From contig JAAOZZ010000261.1 of NCBI GenBank assembly GCA_012274175.1, forward strand, positions 1 to 17,132: a DNA stretch of 17,132 nucleotides, read 5' to 3'. Source of the DNA: Betaproteobacteria bacterium. Its GTDB lineage: Bacteria > Pseudomonadota > Gammaproteobacteria > Burkholderiales > Usitatibacteraceae. The notes under the pieces are model-generated. The model saw only the letters and a program-made list of their open reading frames with translations, did not search any database and was not told the DNA's origin. Positions 12,906 to 17,132 of this stretch are shown here, one piece after another. Each line of letters begins with the position of its first letter. The first letter of the stretch is position 1. The translations under genes and the position numbers were made by a program.

Positions 12906-14705
12906 CTAGTAGGGCTGGCGCTGGATCACCTTCGACCCGCTCACTCCGTCCACCGTGAAGGTCCACGTGCCGTGATTCGCGTCGATGAAATCGAGCGTGC
13001 CCGTGCCGACCGGGGTTCGCGTCACCTGGCCCGGGTCGAAAGCTCCGTCGAGCGCCGGCCCCGTGGTCGCGTAGAGCGTGCCCGAGAAGGTATTGCCCGA
13101 GGTCCACGTGCCGCCGGGCAGCACATACCAGGTGCGCGTGCCGTCGGCGGCGTAGGTGTACCACACGCCGAAGATGTTGCGCGAAGCGTGCTGGGTGAGG
13201 CTCAAGCCCCAGCCCGACTCGTCGGGGTTCCACCACAGGTCGGTGTAGTCGGTCGCCGGCGCCGCGGCCGGGCTCAGGTATGCGGCCAGGGCGGGATAGG
13301 CCTGGTCGAAGCGCGAATAGTCGTCGGTGCCCGTCGGATTGGAGCAAAGCGCGGTGCCTCCCCACAGCCCGCCGCGGAGCAGGTACTGGGAGCCGTTGGT
13401 CGTGAAGAGCCCCGCTCCGCTGCTTCCCGGCTCCGTCGTGCCGGAGCTGTATCGCACTTGCACGAACTGGTTGGACCCTCCCGCGACACCGGGAGCCGAG
13501 AATCCCAGCACGGTGCCCTGGGACACCTTCTTCAGGTCGCCTTCGGGATGATGCACGGTGGCGATCGCCGTGCCCGGGGAGATCGGGTTCGGGTCCCAGC
13601 CCGCGTAGAAGGCGCCGATCGGCGGCGTATCGTTCAGGCGCAGGAAGATGACGTCGGAATCGGCGTTGTTGTAGACGTAGGTCGCCCCGCCCGAAAGTTG
13701 CTGATACGCGGTGCTGGGCGTGGAGCTGCCGCAGGAAGCGGCCTCGAAGTACCACAGCGTGTCGAGGCTGCTCGCCACCGCCTGCATCTGCGCCGGAGTC
13801 TTGTACGGCGGGGAATCGTTCTCGAAGCAATGGTTGGCGGAGTAGAACCACGGCGCCTGCGTCGAGCCGTCGGTGTCGTTCACGAGCGTGCCGGTGCAAA
13901 GTGCCGTGAACGCTCCGTCGGTGAACACCATCTGCGCCACGGCTTCGGCCACGCTGTGGAAGGCGCTCGTGGCGTTCAACGAGGAGCACGCGAGGTCCAC
14001 GTTGCATGATCCCGCGAGGCCGATGTCCTGGACGCGCTTTTCGAAACGGCTCGAGGGTCCGGCGAAGAGATGGGACACGCTCACTGCGTGAAACGGAAGC
14101 GAGCGCGGATCGCCGGGCCCGGGGACGAAGATTTCCACTGTCTGGGCCTCGCCCTCGGTGACGGGAGACCACCAGGGCGCGGTGCGATCGGCGATGTCGC
14201 CCACGCGGATGGGGCCCAAGAGCCGCTCGGGCCGCGCGGAGCCGAAGAAGACCATCTCCACGTTGGCAGGCACTCCGGCCAGCGCGAAGGAGACGCGCAT
14301 CGCCGCCGCCTCGGGCGAGGTGACCGTCATGCGCGCGGCATGGCCGTCGTCGACCGCGATCCATTGCAGGTCGCTGGAGGCGGGAAGGGGAACGGTTCCC
14401 GCGGCATCGCGCTCGATGCCGATCACCAGGCGCTTGAGGTGCTGCGCGGTGGATCCGCCGTTGGCGCGGCGCACGCGCGCGAGCTCGCTGTCGGTCACCG
14501 GCGACAGCGTGGTCCGGGCGCGAGGCGGTTGCTGCGCGGCCTCCTTCCCCACCAGGTGCAGGCGCGCAGCGGGGCGCGCGACCTTCGGCGCCAGCGCGGG
14601 CTCGCCCGGCACGACGGGAAGCGCGGCCATCGCCACGGGACATGCCAGCAGGAGGAGGAGCGCCGCGGCGCAACGCCGGCGGCAGGCAGGGGAGAGAATC
14701 GACAT
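12906..14705 (-). CDS. Secreted lysyl-endopeptidase-like serine protease with C-terminal beta module
   Basis: The 599-residue prepro-protease starts at ATG 14705. A signal peptide ends near Ala27-28 (LLLLLACPVAMAA), a propeptide covers about 29-231, and the predicted mature start is near GSCNVDLAC (232), the same motif as at the N-terminus of Achromobacter protease I. The triad by alignment is His292 (ANHC), Asp351 (ADSDVIFL) and Ser429 (EPGSSGAG). Six cysteines (234, 240, 270, 293, 325, 454) match the six of that enzyme, predicting the same three disulfides. Asp461 aligns with the S1 Asp that gives Lys specificity. Trp448 replaces the usual His, and the partner Trp appears to be Ser or Ala near 403. 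Residues about 486-599 (DYTDLWWNPDESGWGLSLTQ to the end) are an extra module also seen on other betaproteobacterial exported proteins (recalled, not searched). It is probably secreted through type II (inference). Confidence 0.9.
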   Translation of the reverse strand: MSILSPACRRRCAAALLLLLACPVAMAALPVVPGEPALAPKVARPAARLHLVGKEAAQQPPRARTTLSPVTDSELARVRRANGGSTAQHLKRLVIGIERDAAGTVPLPASSDLQWIAVDDGHAARMTVTSPEAAAMRVSFALAGVPANVEMVFFGSARPERLLGPIRVGDIADRTAPWWSPVTEGEAQTVEIFVPGPGDPRSLPFHAVSVSHLFAGPSSRFEKRVQDIGLAGSCNVDLACSSLNATSAFHSVAEAVAQMVFTDGAFTALCTGTLVNDTDGSTQAPWFYSANHCFENDSPPYKTPAQMQAVASSLDTLWYFEAASCGSSTPSTAYQQLSGGATYVYNNADSDVIFLRLNDTPPIGAFYAGWDPNPISPGTAIATVHHPEGDLKKVSQGTVLGFSAPGVAGGSNQFVQVRYSSGTTEPGSSGAGLFTTNGSQYLLRGGLWGGTALCSNPTGTDDYSRFDQAYPALAAYLSPAAAPATDYTDLWWNPDESGWGLSLTQHASRNIFGVWYTYAADGTRTWYVLPGGTWTSGNTFSGTLYATTGPALDGAFDPGQVTRTPVGTGTLDFIDANHGTWTFTVDGVSGSKVIQRQPY

Positions 14706-14788
14706 GGAAATCGCGAGGATCCAGTTTTCGGACCCGGGTAGGGGTCGCGGAGTTCCTCGAGGCGGGACTTTGCGCCCCGCGCGATCCC

Positions 14789-15889
14789 TCAGCCGCGCAG
14801 CAACTCGTCGACCGCCGAGAGCACCGCTTCGACGGAAATGGCGTGCATGCAGCGCGGCTCCGCGCATTCCTCGATGGTGCGCCTGCAACGGCGCACCCAC
14901 GTCACCTTGCGCCCGAAGAGCACCTGCTCGTTGCGGCAGGGAAACGTCTCCGCCCCCACGGCGCGCCACGGCGTGTCGCGCCAGAACCGCCCGCGGTCGC
15001 ACACCGCCGCGGATCCCGGACCGAAAAGCGTGACGGTGGGCGTCCACGCGACGCGCCCGAGATGGGAGACGCCCGTGTCCGGTGCGACGAGCAGCCGCGC
15101 GCCCTCGAGCAGACAGCGCAGCTGGGCCAGGTCGAGCTGGCCCGCGAGGGTGGCATGGCGACTCGCCGGATCGCACGCAGCGACGATGGATTCCTCGCCG
15201 CGTCCCGCGCTCCAGACCACGCGCAGCCCGCGCTCGTTCAACGCGTCGGCGAGGGCGCTCCAGCGCTCGGGCACCCATTGCTTGAGGGGAGTGCTCGCGC
15301 CCACGTGCAGCACCGCGTAGGGCGCCTCGGGTCGCGCGAAGGGCCGTGGATCGGGGCTGGGCCAATCGGAGCGGGCGTAGGGCGAGGGATCTTCCCCTTC
15401 CACCAGGTCCGCCACCATGTCGCCCCATGCCGCGGGCTCGTCGGGATAGGGCCGCTGCGTGTCGACGAACCAGTTCGAGCGCGAAGGGCCGCCTGCATGG
15501 GCCACGATATGCCGTGCCCCCATGGCCGCGGCGAGCCAGCTGTAGCGGTTGTCTCCCGCCACCACGGCGAGGTCGAACGGTCCTTCGCGCACGAGTGCCC
15601 GTGCGGTGGAGGCATCGGAGGGCGTGAAGGGGAGCGCGCGCACGCCGTAGGGGGCGCGGGAATACAGGGGCACGAACGCGGGCGCGGCGAGCAGGGTGAT
15701 TTCCGCTTCCGGGTGCGACGCTCGCAGCTTGGCGAGCAGGGGGGTGAGCATCAGCGTGTCGCCCAGCAGCAGGTTGTGGGCGACGAGTGCCCGCGCGATG
15801 GGGCCGTGCGGTGCTCGAGCGCCCGACATCGCGCGGCGCGCCAGCGCACGGGACACCACCAGCGCGCGGGTCGAGAAGCGCTCACCCAT
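14789..15889 (-). CDS. Glycosyltransferase family 9 (heptosyltransferase-like)
   Basis: The 366-residue GT-B enzyme has the GT9 signature blocks. LLGDTLMLTPLLAKLRASHP is the N-terminal acceptor-side motif; YAVLHVGASTPLKQWVPERW and LLVAPDTGVSHLGRVAWTPT followed by LFGPGS bind the nucleotide sugar. A C-terminal cluster of cysteines (FPCRN, RRCRR, EECAEPRCMH) is common in heptosyltransferase-like GT9 proteins. Such enzymes transfer ADP-heptose or a related sugar to lipopolysaccharide core at the inner face of the inner membrane. The start is the ATG at 15889, 33 bases after the stop of the GT4 gene, so the two are in one operon. The actual sugar is unknown. It is followed by an 83-base gap without a convincing terminator before the protease gene. 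Confidence 0.9.
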   Translation of the reverse strand: MGERFSTRALVVSRALARRAMSGARAPHGPIARALVAHNLLLGDTLMLTPLLAKLRASHPEAEITLLAAPAFVPLYSRAPYGVRALPFTPSDASTARALVREGPFDLAVVAGDNRYSWLAAAMGARHIVAHAGGPSRSNWFVDTQRPYPDEPAAWGDMVADLVEGEDPSPYARSDWPSPDPRPFARPEAPYAVLHVGASTPLKQWVPERWSALADALNERGLRVVWSAGRGEESIVAACDPASRHATLAGQLDLAQLRCLLEGARLLVAPDTGVSHLGRVAWTPTVTLFGPGSAAVCDRGRFWRDTPWRAVGAETFPCRNEQVLFGRKVTWVRRCRRTIEECAEPRCMHAISVEAVLSAVDELLRG

Positions 15890-15922
15890 GGCGATCGCCC
15901 GCGGCTTCCCGGAAGACGGAGA

Positions 15923-17053
15923 TCACCGGGCGCGCTCGGCCACGACTTCGCGGAAGACGGCGATCATGCGCTCGACCATGCGCGCGTCGCCGAAGCGCTC
16001 GAGGGCTTGCGCGTGCGCCGCCCGGCCGAGGGCCTCGCGCCGCGTCCCGTCGTCGAGGAGCGAGCCCAGCGCCGCGGCGAGGCGCTCGCCATCCTGCGGC
16101 CGCACGAGCACGCCCGTGGCTTCGTCGCGCACGATCTCCTCGATGCTGCCCACGGGCGTGGTCACCACCGCAAGGCCGCAGGCCATGGCCTGCATCAGCG
16201 CCTGGGGCACGCCCTCGTTCGCGTAGGAGGGCAGGCAGAAGACGTCGAAGGAGCGCATCCAGTCGGCCACGTCCGCCTGGTTGCCCATGAAGCGAACGGC
16301 TTCGGCGAGCGCGAGCTCGACGGCCAGGGCTTCGAGCGCCCAGCGCTGCGGTCCGTCGCCCACCACGACCAGCAGCACGCCGGGCCTTGCGAGCCGCGCG
16401 ATCGCCTCCAGGAGATAGCGATGGCCCTTCCAGCTGCGCAGGGTGGCCACGATGCCGACGATGGCCGCGTCGGCGGGAAGCCCGAGCCGCGCGCGGGCTT
16501 CGGCCCGGTCACCGGGCGAGAATCGCGCGAGGTCGATGCCGGTGGGGATCGACACCACGCGCCCCGGGTCGGCGTGCACCTCGGCGATCACCTGCTCGCG
16601 CAGCCGCTCCCCCGTGGTCACGATGCGCGCCGTGGCCCGGTTGTAGAGCCAGCGGGTGGCGGCGTTGCGCGGCACGCTGGCGGAGATGTGCCGGGTACGC
16701 ACGACGGCGGGAGGTTCGTGCAGTGTGCGGCAGGCGATGGCCGCGCACCACGCGTCGGTGGAGCTGTGGGTGTTCACCACGTCGAAGGGCCGGATTGCGA
16801 GGAGGCGGCGCAGCGCAAGCACTCCGCCCACGCCCTTGCGCGCGATGGGCAGCGCCAGCGCCTCGACGCCGTAGTGCGCCGATTCGCGGAAGATGCGCGA
16901 TGGAGCGGGTGCCGCGATCGCGACGTCGTGGCCGCGCTGCGCCACGCCGCGGGCCTCGGTGAGCACGCGGATTTCCTGGCCTCCCCATCCGAGCGAGGAC
17001 TCCGTGTGCAGGATGCGCAGCCTCGGCTGCGTCCCTCCGGAGGCGCCGCTCAT
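15923..17053 (-). CDS. Glycosyltransferase family 4 (GT-B)
   Basis: The 376-residue protein begins at ATG 17053, inside the stop of the MsbA gene (ATGA). LRILHTESSLGWGGQEIRVL is the glycine-rich N-terminal loop. The C-terminal Rossmann domain has IPTGIDLARFSPGDR, VGIVATLRSWKGHRYLLEAI, VVVGDGPQR and LPSYANEGVPQALMQAMACG, which carries the EX7E-type donor-binding site. Here the second acidic position is Gln (EGVPQALMQ), a change I have the impression recurs in this core-polysaccharide subgroup. The likely role is adding a sugar to lipopolysaccharide core or a related glycan; the donor is unknown. Operon order is msbA, this gene, GT9. Confidence 0.91.
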   Translation of the reverse strand: MSGASGGTQPRLRILHTESSLGWGGQEIRVLTEARGVAQRGHDVAIAAPAPSRIFRESAHYGVEALALPIARKGVGGVLALRRLLAIRPFDVVNTHSSTDAWCAAIACRTLHEPPAVVRTRHISASVPRNAATRWLYNRATARIVTTGERLREQVIAEVHADPGRVVSIPTGIDLARFSPGDRAEARARLGLPADAAIVGIVATLRSWKGHRYLLEAIARLARPGVLLVVVGDGPQRWALEALAVELALAEAVRFMGNQADVADWMRSFDVFCLPSYANEGVPQALMQAMACGLAVVTTPVGSIEEIVRDEATGVLVRPQDGERLAAALGSLLDDGTRREALGRAAHAQALERFGDARMVERMIAVFREVVAERAR

Positions 17054-17132
17054 GCGCTCGCGAACTGGAGCCGGTGCAGACCCGCGTACATGCCGCCCGC
17101 GCCCACGAGGTCCGCGTGGTTCCCGGACTCGA
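17050..17132 (-). CDS. msbA: C-terminal end of MsbA-type lipid exporter ABC protein (partial)
   Basis: Only the last 26 codons are in the window: ESGNHADLVGAGGMYAGLHR then LQFASA and stop. The pattern (G-x-H-x-x-L, G-G-x-Y-A-x-L-H, R-x-Q-F) is the tail of the ATPase domain of MsbA-like fused half-transporters, which flip lipid A-core across the inner membrane. The TGA (17052-17050) overlaps the ATG of the GT4 gene, so translation is coupled. Subtype is inferred from the tail and from linkage to GT4 and GT9. Confidence 0.75.
   Translation of the reverse strand, partial: ESGNHADLVGAGGMYAGLHRLQFASA

Noticed and set aside
14706..15428. N-terminal extension of the protease to 15428
   Set aside because: The extension lies inside the GT9 gene in another frame; the signal peptide begins at ATG 14705.
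1..17132. CRISPR arrays, tRNA, rRNA, insertion sequences or prophage genes
   Set aside because: No spaced direct repeats, cloverleaf signatures, transposase motifs or phage genes were seen in reading the window.

Overview
This high-GC window is probably a metagenomic contig made of two unrelated pieces. Roughly the first 500 bases look actinobacterial: the start of a glutamine synthetase family gene (minus strand) diverges from the start of an EamA/DMT-family transporter, and both appear to use leaderless promoters. The transporter reading breaks off after two membrane segments. From about base 505 the sequence is that of a type II secretion secretin lacking its signal peptide. Everything after that is consistent with a Gram-negative proteobacterium, most likely a betaproteobacterium (GspD, lipoprotein, periplasmic parvulin, Wzm/Wzt, GT9, MsbA). 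The assignment is by gene content and protein style only.

Layout of the main part. Bases 505-2547: 5'-truncated gspD. 2740-3120: small lipoprotein with an NTF2-like look. 3253-4791 and 5005-6000: two secreted, cysteine-containing proteins of unrecognised function, each a single gene with its own leader (one with a perfect 16-bp palindrome, the other with a CRP-like site) and each closed by a strong intrinsic terminator. 6081-7013: periplasmic SurA/PpiC-type prolyl isomerase. 7054-12041: plus-strand glycan block with a DXD glycosyltransferase, the Wzm permease, the Wzt ATPase with C-terminal domain, and a TPR-GT41 (OGT/SPINDLY-like) glycosyltransferase; the last three overlap by 4 bases (GTGA, ATGA). 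12038-17132 (minus strand): a GT2 glycosyltransferase convergent with the GT41 gene, a lysyl-endopeptidase-like secreted protease with an extra C-terminal module, and an msbA-GT4-GT9 operon entering from the right edge.

The right two thirds is therefore a cell-envelope glycan locus: Wzm/Wzt would export a lipid-linked polysaccharide, the glycosyltransferases would build or decorate it, and MsbA would flip lipid A-core. The left part concerns the secretion pathway and its likely cargo: GspD is the outer-membrane gate, the parvulin helps periplasmic folding, and the two orphan secreted proteins and the protease are candidate type II substrates (inference). I saw no mobile element, CRISPR array, tRNA or rRNA. 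No gap between genes exceeds 300 bases.
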